A stretch of 64,000 nt of DNA, taken from assembly GCA_910579105.1 (NCBI GenBank), contig CAJTRT010000009.1:1-64000 (forward strand). Reading direction: 5' to 3'. Both the position numbers and the translations under genes were made by a program. Source of the DNA: an uncultured Muribaculaceae bacterium (lineage in GTDB: Bacteria; Bacteroidota; Bacteroidia; Bacteroidales; Muribaculaceae). The notes beneath the pieces are model-generated. The model did no database searches. It saw nothing but the letters and a program-made list of their open reading frames with translations, and was not told where the DNA came from. Positions 15,169 through 22,656 of this stretch are shown one piece after another. Positions within the stretch are counted from its first letter, which is position 1. Every line of letters starts with the position of its first letter.

Positions 15169-15615
15169 TTAGCGGCGGGCGGCGAAGAAGGAGGTCATGA
15201 GGGTGGAGCACTCATCGGCGAGGACGCCGGTTATGACTTCGCAGCGGGGATGGAAGGGGTTGCGGCTGACCTGGCAGGCGTAGCCGCGCTTCGGGTCGGG
15301 GGCTCCGATGACGAGGCGGCGCACCTGCGCCCATGCTATGGCTCCCGCGCACATCAGGCACGGCTCGACGGTGACGTAGAGGGTGCAGTCGGTGAGGTAT
15401 TTTCCGCCGAGGGTTCCGGCGGCTGCGGTTATGGCCTGGATTTCGGCGTGGGCGGTGACGTCGGCGAGGGTCTCGGTGAGGTTGTGGCCGCGGCCTATGA
15501 TCTGTCCTTTGCAGGTTACCACCGCTCCAACGGGTACTTCGCCGCGGTCGGCGGCGCGGCGTGCCTCGTCGAGGGCGCGGCGCATGAATCTGATGTCTTC
15601 TTCGGTTGCTGGCAT
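15169..15615 (-). CDS. tadA: tRNA-specific adenosine deaminase
   Basis: 148 aa. It deaminates A34 to inosine in tRNA-Arg(ACG). The Zn-dependent deaminase motif is H56-A-E58 with P85-C86-x2-C89, and E58 is the proton shuttle. The N-terminus FMRRALDEA and the VPVGAV segment are typical. Flanked on both sides by mosaic repeat clusters, so it is likely monocistronic. Confidence 0.95.
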   Translation of the reverse strand: MPATEEDIRFMRRALDEARRAADRGEVPVGAVVTCKGQIIGRGHNLTETLADVTAHAEIQAITAAAGTLGGKYLTDCTLYVTVEPCLMCAGAIAWAQVRRLVIGAPDPKRGYACQVSRNPFHPRCEVITGVLADECSTLMTSFFAARR

Positions 15616-15636
15616 TTTTTCTTTTGCTGGTTGGAA

Positions 15637-15760
15637 GCCTCTCGCCTTCGGCTCGCTCCACCCGACAGTCTTCGCCGGGGGATTATACGCGGCACGCCGC
15701 GTCCCTACGGGCGGGGAGAGGGGCGGGTTTTTCGCTCGGCTTCCGCCTCGCGGACGGAGG
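15637..15760. repeat. Mosaic repeat cluster A-B-C
   Basis: A (15637-15668, CTCGCCTTCGGCTCGCTCC then ACCCGACAG), B (15683-15708) and C (15731-15756). Confidence 0.85.
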
Positions 15761-15800
15761 AGCGATCTGCGGACGGAGGAGCAGTCAGCGGACGGAGAGG
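15750..15800. repeat. 19-bp tandem repeat at the 3' end of rnz
   Basis: Units begin at 15750, 15769 and 15788 with GCGGACGGAG; the first two share GCGGACGGAGGAGC and the third runs into the rnz coding end. This looks like local duplication of the gene's 3' end next to the C module. Confidence 0.6.
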
Positions 15801-16702
15801 GAGAGGCCTTCGTTGGCGAGGAGGGTTGAGGGGAATATGGCGCGGGCTTCGGCGAGGTGGCGGTTCTCGTTGTTGTAGGCTTTGGAGAAGTGGCCCAGGA
15901 GGAGGGTTCCGGCAGAGGCGGCGCGGGCTATCATGGCTGCCTGGGATGCGGTTGAATGGAAGCGCTCGGCGGCTTTCGAGAGGTTGTCGTCGGCGTATGT
16001 GGCTTCGTGGTATAGGAGGGTGACGTCGCGGACCGCGTCGGCCAGGGCGGGGAAGTAGAGGGTGTCCGAGCAGTAGGCGTAGCTCAGCGAGGGGTCGGGG
16101 GGGAGGGTGAGGAGTTCGTTGGGGATTACTGTTCCGTCGGGTTTTGTGAAGTCAGCGCCCTGCTTGATGGCGCGGCGCAGGTAGGGGGGTATGCCGTGGA
16201 AGTTGGCGGCGTCGCCGCGGAGGTGTCGCTCCTTTGGTTTCTCGTCGAAGCGGAAGCCAACGCATGGGACGCGGTGGCGCAGTGGGAATGTCGTGACGGT
16301 CAGCGCCGGGGTGTCGAGTAGGGTTTCGCCGCCCTTGGGGGAGATTTCGTTGAAGCGGAGGTCGTAGGAGAGGCGGGGGGCGAAGAAGTCGACCATCTGG
16401 CGGAACATGCGGCAGCCGTCGGGGAAGGTGTGGACTGTGAGCGTGCCGCCGGTCTGTTGCAGGGATAGTGTCGAGAGGAGGCCGGGGAGGCCGAGGCAGT
16501 GGTCGCCGTGGAGGTGTGAGATGAATATGTCGGTCAGACGGTGCATCTGCAAGCCTGCGCGCCGCATGGACAGCTGCGCGCCCTCGCCGCAGTCGACCAT
16601 CATGAGGCGTCCGCGGTATTCGACCACCTGGCACGCGGGGAGGTGGCGGAGCGACGGTGTGGCGGATCCGCAGCCGAGTATGTGGATTGTCATCTGGTCC
16701 AT
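15785..16702 (-). CDS. rnz: Ribonuclease Z
   Basis: 305 aa. A metallo-beta-lactamase-fold endonuclease trimming the 3' ends of tRNA precursors. Zn motif H63-L-H65-G-D67-H68, the N-terminal LGCGSATPS block, the YCSDT block and a C-terminal HFSKAY block are all present. An alternative start is M4. It lies 11 nt downstream of mutS on the same strand, so the two are probably co-transcribed. Confidence 0.93.
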   Translation of the reverse strand: MDQMTIHILGCGSATPSLRHLPACQVVEYRGRLMMVDCGEGAQLSMRRAGLQMHRLTDIFISHLHGDHCLGLPGLLSTLSLQQTGGTLTVHTFPDGCRMFRQMVDFFAPRLSYDLRFNEISPKGGETLLDTPALTVTTFPLRHRVPCVGFRFDEKPKERHLRGDAANFHGIPPYLRRAIKQGADFTKPDGTVIPNELLTLPPDPSLSYAYCSDTLYFPALADAVRDVTLLYHEATYADDNLSKAAERFHSTASQAAMIARAASAGTLLLGHFSKAYNNENRHLAEARAIFPSTLLANEGLSLSVR

Positions 16703-16713
16703 GGCGGGAAGGG

Positions 16714-19413
16714 TTATTTTCCGGTGAGGATTCCGCGGAGGGTTGAGAGTTTGTTGAGGGCCTGGAGGGGGGAGAGGTTATCGATGTCGAGGCCGAGGAG
16801 TTCGTCGCGGATCTGTGCCAGGACGGGGTCGTCGAGCTGGAAGAAGCTGAGCTGGTAGCCTTCGGGGGAGGCTTCCTCGCCCGGCTTCCGCCTTGCGCAC
16901 GTTGAGGCAGAGGAGGAAGCTCGCTGAAGCTCGCTTAACCCGACAGGCTGCGCGGGTGAATTGTATGCGGCACGCCGCGTCCCTACTGGGGAGGCGGCGT
17001 TTTCCTCGAGGTGGCGGAGGATGGCGTCGGCGCGGTCGACGACGGGGCGGGGCATGCCGGCCAGGCGGGCGACGTGGATGCCGAAGCTGTGCTCGGAGCC
17101 TCCGCGGGCGAGCTTTCGCATGAATACGACCTTGCCGTCGATTTCCTTGACGGAGACGTTGAAGTTGCGCACGCCGGGGTAGTCGCCTTCCATTTCGTTC
17201 AGTTCGTGGTAGTGGGTGGCGAAGAGGGTCTTTGGGCGCTCGGGGGAGTCGCTGAGGTATTCGACGATGGCGCGGGCGATTGAGATTCCGTCGTAGGTTG
17301 ATGTGCCGCGGCCGAGCTCGTCGAAGAGGATGAGGGAGCGGCGGCTCATATTGTTGAGGATGGAGGCAGCCTCGTTCATCTCGACCATGAAGGTTGATTC
17401 GCCGAGGGATATGTTGTCGGAGGCTCCGACGCGGGTGAAGATTTTGTCGACCACGCCGATCCGGGCGGAGTCGGCGGCGACGAACGAGCCGATCTGGGCC
17501 AGGAGGACGTTGAGGGCGACGGAGCGGAGGAGCGCGGACTTTCCGGCCATGTTGGGGCCGGTGATCATCATGACCTGTGTGTCGTCGTTGTCGAGGAGGA
17601 TGTCGTTGGCGATATAGGGGGTGCCGATGGGGAGCTCTCGCTCGATGACGGGATGTCGCGCGCCCCGGAGGTCGAGTGTCAGGGAGTCGTCGACGACTGG
17701 GCGGTTGTAGCGGTTCTCGGCGGCGACGCGGGTGAGGGATATGTGGCAGTCGAGGCGTGCCAGGACGCGGGCGTCGAGCTGTATGGCGGCGACGTATTCG
17801 GCCAGGTGGTTGACCAGCTCGGTGTAGAGGCGGGTCTCGATGATCGCGATCCGTTCCTCCGCTGTGAGGATTTTCTCCTCGTATTCTTTGAGTTCCTGTG
17901 TGATGTATCGTTCGGCGTTGACGAGGGTCTGCTTGCGCGTCCACTGCGGTGGCACTTTCTCCTTGTGGGTGTTCGTGACCTCGATGTAGTAGCCGAAGAC
18001 GTTGTTGTAGCCGACTTTGAGAGAGGGGATTCCCGTGGCCTCGCTCTCGCGGCGCTGTATGGCGAGGAGGGTTTCCTTTCCGTGGGTCGAAATGTCGCGT
18101 AGTTCGTCGAGCTCGGGATTTATGCCGGGCTTGATGACGGCGGTTCCGCGGTTGAGGGCGTTTGGGGCGTCGTCGGTTATGGTGTCGGCGATGCGTCGCG
18201 CGAGGGCGGGGCATGGGTTGAGCTGCTCGGCCATCATGCGCAGGGGTTCGGAGCCGGTGGCCTCGAGGAGCCGCTTGACCTCTGCGGCGGCTTCGAGAGA
18301 GCGGCGTATCTGGAGGATCTCGCGGGGGGTGACGCGTCCGACTGAAACCTTGGATATGAGGCGTTCGAGGTCGCCGACCTGTTCGAGGAGCTCGCGGAGG
18401 GAGTCGCGCGTGTCGGGGCATCGGAAGAATAGTTCCACCGCGTCGAGGCGGCGGTTTATCGCAGCGGGGTCTTTGAGGGGGAAGGATACCCAGCGGCGGA
18501 GCATGCGGGCGCCCATTGGACTGACGGTGCGGTCAATCACGTCGAGGAGGCTCTTGCCGTCGTCGGAGAGAGGCTGGAGCAGCTCGAGGTTACGGGCTGT
18601 GAATCGGTCGAGGCGCACGAACTGCTCCTCCTCGATGCGGGCCAGGCGGGTTATGTGGCCGGTGCGGGTGTGCTTTGTGATGTCGAGGTAGTGGAGTACG
18701 GCCCCGGCGGCGGTTATGGCGGCGTGCATCTTGCCGAGGCCGAACCCTTTTAGCGAGGCGGTCTGGAACTGTCGGAGCAGCCTGTCGTTGGCTGCCTGGT
18801 CGGTGAAGATCCAGTCGTCAAGCTCGAAGGCGAGATAGCGGGCCTGGAAGGCGTCGTCGAGGCGCTGCCGCTTTCCGCGCTCGACGAGGACCTCCTTCGG
18901 GGCGAAGTTGCCGAGGAGCTTCTCGACGTATGGCGCGGGACCCTCGCCGGCGAGGAACTCGCCGGTTGAGATGTCGAGGAAGGCCACGCCGAGGGTATCC
19001 TTGGCGAAGTGGACGGCGGCGAGGAAGTTGTTCTCTCGGTGGGAGAGGACGTTGTCGTTGAGGGCCACGCCGGGGGTCACCAGCTCTGTGATTCCGCGCT
19101 TTACGAGCTTGTTCTTGACGGTTTTGGGGTCTTCGAGCTGCTCGCAGATGGCGACACGCTTGCCGGCGCGGATGAGGCGGGGAAGGTATGTGTCGAGGGC
19201 GTGGTGGGGGAACCCGGCCAGTTCGATTGACGACGCCGAGCCATTGGCCCGGCGCGTGAGTGTTATTCCGAGGATTTCGGAGGCGGTTATGGCGTCGTCG
19301 CAGAAGGTCTCGTAGAAGTCGCCGACGCGAAACAGGAGCACCGCGTCGGGGTGCTTCTGTTTCATTTCGGTGTATTGCTTCATCAAGGGGGTTTCGGCGA
19401 CTTTCTTGGCCAT
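16714..19413 (-). CDS. mutS: DNA mismatch repair protein MutS with repeat-derived insertion
   Basis: 899 aa. The mismatch-sensing GDFYE motif is at 31-35, the Walker A GPNMAGKS at about 619-626 and the Walker B DELGRG further on; the core, clamp and ATPase domains appear complete. Residues about 810-847 are encoded by a C-A-B repeat unit on the opposite strand (16875-16986): the peptide runs VGTRRAAYN, then VGLSELQRAS, then CARRKPGEEASP. This lies between the ATPase domain (ending HLEENA) and the C-terminal helix region (YQLSFFQLDDPV), a flexible linker in MutS, so function is probably kept. rnz follows 11 nt downstream. Confidence 0.96.
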   Translation of the reverse strand: MAKKVAETPLMKQYTEMKQKHPDAVLLFRVGDFYETFCDDAITASEILGITLTRRANGSASSIELAGFPHHALDTYLPRLIRAGKRVAICEQLEDPKTVKNKLVKRGITELVTPGVALNDNVLSHRENNFLAAVHFAKDTLGVAFLDISTGEFLAGEGPAPYVEKLLGNFAPKEVLVERGKRQRLDDAFQARYLAFELDDWIFTDQAANDRLLRQFQTASLKGFGLGKMHAAITAAGAVLHYLDITKHTRTGHITRLARIEEEQFVRLDRFTARNLELLQPLSDDGKSLLDVIDRTVSPMGARMLRRWVSFPLKDPAAINRRLDAVELFFRCPDTRDSLRELLEQVGDLERLISKVSVGRVTPREILQIRRSLEAAAEVKRLLEATGSEPLRMMAEQLNPCPALARRIADTITDDAPNALNRGTAVIKPGINPELDELRDISTHGKETLLAIQRRESEATGIPSLKVGYNNVFGYYIEVTNTHKEKVPPQWTRKQTLVNAERYITQELKEYEEKILTAEERIAIIETRLYTELVNHLAEYVAAIQLDARVLARLDCHISLTRVAAENRYNRPVVDDSLTLDLRGARHPVIERELPIGTPYIANDILLDNDDTQVMMITGPNMAGKSALLRSVALNVLLAQIGSFVAADSARIGVVDKIFTRVGASDNISLGESTFMVEMNEAASILNNMSRRSLILFDELGRGTSTYDGISIARAIVEYLSDSPERPKTLFATHYHELNEMEGDYPGVRNFNVSVKEIDGKVVFMRKLARGGSEHSFGIHVARLAGMPRPVVDRADAILRHLEENAASPVGTRRAAYNSPAQPVGLSELQRASSSASTCARRKPGEEASPEGYQLSFFQLDDPVLAQIRDELLGLDIDNLSPLQALNKLSTLRGILTGK
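16875..16986 (-). repeat. C-A-B repeat unit inserted in mutS
   Basis: C (16875-16900), A (16917-16946) and a slightly variant B (16961-16986, beginning TTGTATGCGG). The order and spacers are as in the intergenic cluster 14997-15105. Confidence 0.92.
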
Positions 19414-19448
19414 ACTCGGGGTTCAAGTGGTTAATGTTTATGGGAGAC

Positions 19449-19511
19449 CGCTCGCTGAAGCTCGCGGCACCCGACAGGGGGCGGGTTATACGCGGCACGC
19501 CGCGTCCCTAC
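19449..19511. repeat. Mosaic repeat cluster A-B
   Basis: A (19449-19478) and B (19486-19511) fill most of the gap between mutS and the peptide transporter gene. Confidence 0.9.
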
Positions 19512-19533
19512 GACAGGGGGGAGGGTTGAGGGA

Positions 19534-21066
19534 TCAGGCGGGGTCGGCGGTGACGCGTTCGAGCCACTTGACCATGGCGAACATGATGCCCATGGAGATG
19601 AGGCAGACGGCGAGGAACACGGCCCAGGCGACCCAGATGGGGTATTTGTTGTAGATCAGCGGGCCGATCCAGAGCATGAGGTTGCCGAGGGCGGTTGCTC
19701 CGAGCCAGAGGCCCTGGCAGAGGCCCTGGAGGTGCTTGGGGGCTACCTTTGAGACGAACGACAGGCCGAGGGGGGATATGAACAGCTCGGCGACGGTCAT
19801 GAAGAAGTAGTAGAGGATGAGGACCCACCAACCGGCCTTGGCGACGGCGACGCCGGATGCTTCCATTGCGCGGTATTCGGTTCCGGAGGGGTAGCCTTCG
19901 CCCACGGAGAAGAGGGTGAGGAAGAGGTACGCGATTCCGGCGAGGCCCATGCCGATGGCGATTTTGCGGGGGGTGGAGATTTCCTTTCCGCGGGCAGACA
20001 GAGCGCTGAATATCCACATCACCAGGGGGGTGAGGGTTATGACGAAGAATGGGTTGACGGCCTGCCATATCTCGGGAGCGATTGCCGAGGTGTCGACGAA
20101 GTCGCGGGCGAAGAGCGACATGGAGGTGCCGTTCTGGTGGAACGAGAACCAGAAGAATATGGCTATTCCGAGGACGGCGAAGAGGGCGTACATGCGCTGC
20201 TTGATTTCCTTTGCCATGCGTGCTTTCTCCTCGGGGGTGTATGTTACGGACTGGGCGGCTTCCTTCTTCGGTGGGTTGGGGAGGCCGTTCTTTGTGCAGA
20301 CAAATATCACGAGCGAGAGGAGCATGGCGGCCACTGACGCGATGAACGAGTAGTGAACGCCGGTGTTGAACACGTTGAGGTACTGGGTGCAGAATTCCTG
20401 GAGGCTTTGGCCGGCCTTTGAGCCGACGGCGGTTGCCATGGCCATCAGCTCGTTGATGTTCTGGAGGCTATCGGAGTCGGTGACGGAGAGGAACTGGTGG
20501 CACATCGCGGGGAACTGGGCGTTGTAGACCATGCCGTTTACGTCGAGCCACCATGAGCGGAGCAGCGGGGCGACGAAGGGCGCGATGAGGCCTCCGATGT
20601 TGATGAAGACGTAGAAGATCTGGAAGCCTGAGTCGCGCTTGGCGGCGTAGCGGGGATTGTCGTAGAGCTGGCCGACGATAGCCTGGAGGTTGCCTTTGAA
20701 GAGGCCGTTGCCGAAGGCTATGAAGAAGAGGGCGGCGCAGGTGAGGGTCAGGAGCCATGCGGTGTTCTCGGGTGTGGCGAGTACGGGCACGGCGAGGACG
20801 ATGTAGCCGAGGGTCATTATGCAGAGGCCCTGTATGATTGTCCGCTTGTAGTTCTGGGTTTTGTCGGCGATGTATCCGCCGACGAGGCTCAGGACGTATA
20901 TCCCGGCGTAGAAGATCGAGTAGATGAGGGTGCTGGTTTCTTCGGATAGGCCGAACTTGGAGCAGAGGAAGAGCACCAGGACGGCGTTCATGATGTAGTA
21001 GCCGAAGCGCTCGCCCATATTGCTCAGGGCGGCGGGAATGAGACCCTTGGGATGGCTTGCGAACAT
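19534..21066 (-). CDS. POT/PTR-family peptide transporter
   Basis: 510 aa with about 12-14 membrane segments. It is a proton-coupled di/tripeptide importer of the inner membrane. Diagnostic features are the ExxER-type motif near the start (GERFGYYIM), the FYVFINIGGL motif in helix 5 and a large central loop. It is last in an apparent operon, glutaminyl cyclase - sufE - transporter, with a 24-nt gap after sufE. Confidence 0.9.
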   Translation of the reverse strand: MFASHPKGLIPAALSNMGERFGYYIMNAVLVLFLCSKFGLSEETSTLIYSIFYAGIYVLSLVGGYIADKTQNYKRTIIQGLCIMTLGYIVLAVPVLATPENTAWLLTLTCAALFFIAFGNGLFKGNLQAIVGQLYDNPRYAAKRDSGFQIFYVFINIGGLIAPFVAPLLRSWWLDVNGMVYNAQFPAMCHQFLSVTDSDSLQNINELMAMATAVGSKAGQSLQEFCTQYLNVFNTGVHYSFIASVAAMLLSLVIFVCTKNGLPNPPKKEAAQSVTYTPEEKARMAKEIKQRMYALFAVLGIAIFFWFSFHQNGTSMSLFARDFVDTSAIAPEIWQAVNPFFVITLTPLVMWIFSALSARGKEISTPRKIAIGMGLAGIAYLFLTLFSVGEGYPSGTEYRAMEASGVAVAKAGWWVLILYYFFMTVAELFISPLGLSFVSKVAPKHLQGLCQGLWLGATALGNLMLWIGPLIYNKYPIWVAWAVFLAVCLISMGIMFAMVKWLERVTADPA

Positions 21067-21090
21067 GGTTTTGGGTTGGGGGTTAAAGGG

Positions 21091-21516
21091 TTATGGTTGT
21101 TTGGCGGAGTAGGCGAGGGCGTAGGCTTTGATCTGTTTGAGCATTGCCAGGAGGCCGTTGGAGCGGGTCGGGGAGAGGTGCTCGGAGAGGCCTATGCGGT
21201 CGATGAAGTAGAGGTCGGCGTCGAGGATTTCGCGGGGGGTGTGGCCGGAGAGGACGTCGACGAGCATTGAGATGATTCCCTTGACAATCAGGGCGTCGGA
21301 GTCGGCGGAGAACACGAGCTTTCCGTCGGGGGTCATGTCGGCGTTGAGCCACACGCGGCTCTGGCATCCTTCGATCAGGTTCTGCGGGACGCGGTATTTT
21401 TCGTCGAGAGGGGGTAGCTGGTTTCCGAGGTCGATGATGTAGGCGTAGCGGTCCATCCAGTCGTCAAGCGGCTCGATGTCGTCGATTATCTGGTCCTGTC
21501 GTTCGTTGATAGTCAT
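21091..21516 (-). CDS. sufE: SufE-family sulfur acceptor
   Basis: 141 aa from the ATG at 21516 (the frame is open 11 codons further, but that would overlap the upstream gene, whose stop is 4 nt before this ATG). It accepts persulfide from a cysteine desulfurase (SufS type) for Fe-S cluster assembly. The acceptor cysteine is C51 in GCQSRVW. The family landmarks YIIDLG and HTPREIL are present. No sufBCDS genes are in the window. It sits between the glutaminyl cyclase and a peptide transporter in one operon. Confidence 0.92.
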   Translation of the reverse strand: MTINERQDQIIDDIEPLDDWMDRYAYIIDLGNQLPPLDEKYRVPQNLIEGCQSRVWLNADMTPDGKLVFSADSDALIVKGIISMLVDVLSGHTPREILDADLYFIDRIGLSEHLSPTRSNGLLAMLKQIKAYALAYSAKQP

Positions 21517-21520
21517 ATTG

Positions 21521-22507
21521 TTATTCGTTATAGAGCACATCGGCGACAACGGAGGCGACGATGCGCAAAGTCTCGCGGTCGATATTCGTGAGGTTGTCGG
21601 CGGTGGTGTGCCATGTGGGGTTGAAGGAGCCGGTTTCGGGGTTGATGGTCTCGATTATGTCGGCGCAGGGGATTCCGGCGGCTGAGATGTGGATGTGGTC
21701 GTCGACGACGGAACCGCCGCGCGAGTTGGGAAAGCGGTCGGCGTGTCCGGCGCGGGCCGCCGCGGCCCATATCTTGTCGACCACGGCGCGTGCCGCGCGG
21801 TCGGAGAAGTATTCGCGGTGGAAGCGGGCGCCGCGGCCACCCACCATGTCGAGGAGGATTGCGTAGCGGGGTTTGTCGGCGGCGGTGTAGGGCATATCCT
21901 TTACCCAGGCCTGTGTGCCGAGGCACCAGGTCAGCTCAGTGTCGGACGCGTAGGGGTCGCTGTTGCCGGAGTCCTCGGCATCGACGAACAGGAGGTCCAC
22001 GCCGAGGGAGTCGGGTCGCTGCTGCCCGAGGAGGCGCGCTGTTTCGAGGAGTACGGCGGCACCGGAGGCTCCGTCGTTGGCACCGTCAATGGGTTTGTCG
22101 CGGTTGGCCGGATCCGGGTCCTGGTCGGCCCATGGGCGTGAGTCGTAGTGGGCGAGGAGCAGTACGCGGCGGGTGGCTTCGGGGTTGAAGCGCCCCAGGA
22201 TGTTGCGGGCTGTGGCCTTTGAGCCGTCGTGGAACGTGACTTGGGCTTCGTGGCGCATGACGGTGTCGGCGCCAAAGGCTTCGAGGCGTCGCTCGAAGAG
22301 TTCGGCGCAGCGGCGGCTGGCCTCGGAGCCCGGGACGCGGGGACCGAGGGCGACCTGTTCGGCCGCGAAGGCATAGAGGGAATCGGCCTCCGGGGCGGGA
22401 TGGGCCGCGGGAGGTGTCTCCGGGGGGGCGGCCTCGGAGTGCTTGTTCCCGGCGCACCCCGCGAGGGCGAGGAGGAGGGCGGCTATGGCGCAAATGAACT
22501 TTCCCAT
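21521..22507 (-). CDS. Glutaminyl-peptide cyclotransferase, M28 fold, lipoprotein
   Basis: 328 aa. The lipobox LALAGC makes C18 the lipidated residue. The body closely follows the Bacteroidetes M28-type glutaminyl cyclase (Porphyromonas PgQC type): LGPRVPGSEASRRC, LLLAHYDSRPWADQD, DGANDGASGAAVLLE, LLFVDAEDSG, WCLGTQAW and ILLDMVGGRGARFHREYFS. It would convert N-terminal Gln of exported proteins to pyroglutamate in the periplasm, which is thought to matter because signal peptidase I in these bacteria often leaves Gln at the mature end. The alternative is an M28 aminopeptidase. First gene of the operon with sufE and a transporter. Confidence 0.8.
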   Translation of the reverse strand: MGKFICAIAALLLALAGCAGNKHSEAAPPETPPAAHPAPEADSLYAFAAEQVALGPRVPGSEASRRCAELFERRLEAFGADTVMRHEAQVTFHDGSKATARNILGRFNPEATRRVLLLAHYDSRPWADQDPDPANRDKPIDGANDGASGAAVLLETARLLGQQRPDSLGVDLLFVDAEDSGNSDPYASDTELTWCLGTQAWVKDMPYTAADKPRYAILLDMVGGRGARFHREYFSDRAARAVVDKIWAAAARAGHADRFPNSRGGSVVDDHIHISAAGIPCADIIETINPETGSFNPTWHTTADNLTNIDRETLRIVASVVADVLYNE

Positions 22508-22514
22508 AACATCA

Positions 22515-22545
22515 CAAAGGTAGCCAAAATTCGCGAAACATCAAA
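22515..22545 (-). promoter_or_regulatory. Glutaminyl cyclase operon promoter
   Basis: On the minus strand TTTG (22542-22545) is followed after 19 nt by TACCTTTG (22515-22522), an essentially perfect match. The ATG begins 7 nt later, so the mRNA is leaderless or nearly so. Confidence 0.8.
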
Positions 22546-22568
22546 AAAAGAGGGGGAGGGGCGGGAAA

Positions 22569-22641
22569 CCGCTCGCTAAAGCTCGCGGAACCCGACAGCC
22601 CCTGCGATCCGCACGTCATACGCGGCACGCCGCGTCCCTAC
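22569..22641. repeat. Mosaic repeat cluster A-B
   Basis: A (22569-22599) and B (22616-22641, beginning TCATACGCGG), between the 3' end of the endonuclease gene and the glutaminyl cyclase promoter. Confidence 0.9.
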
Positions 22642-22656
22642 TGGCGAGGGGGACGG

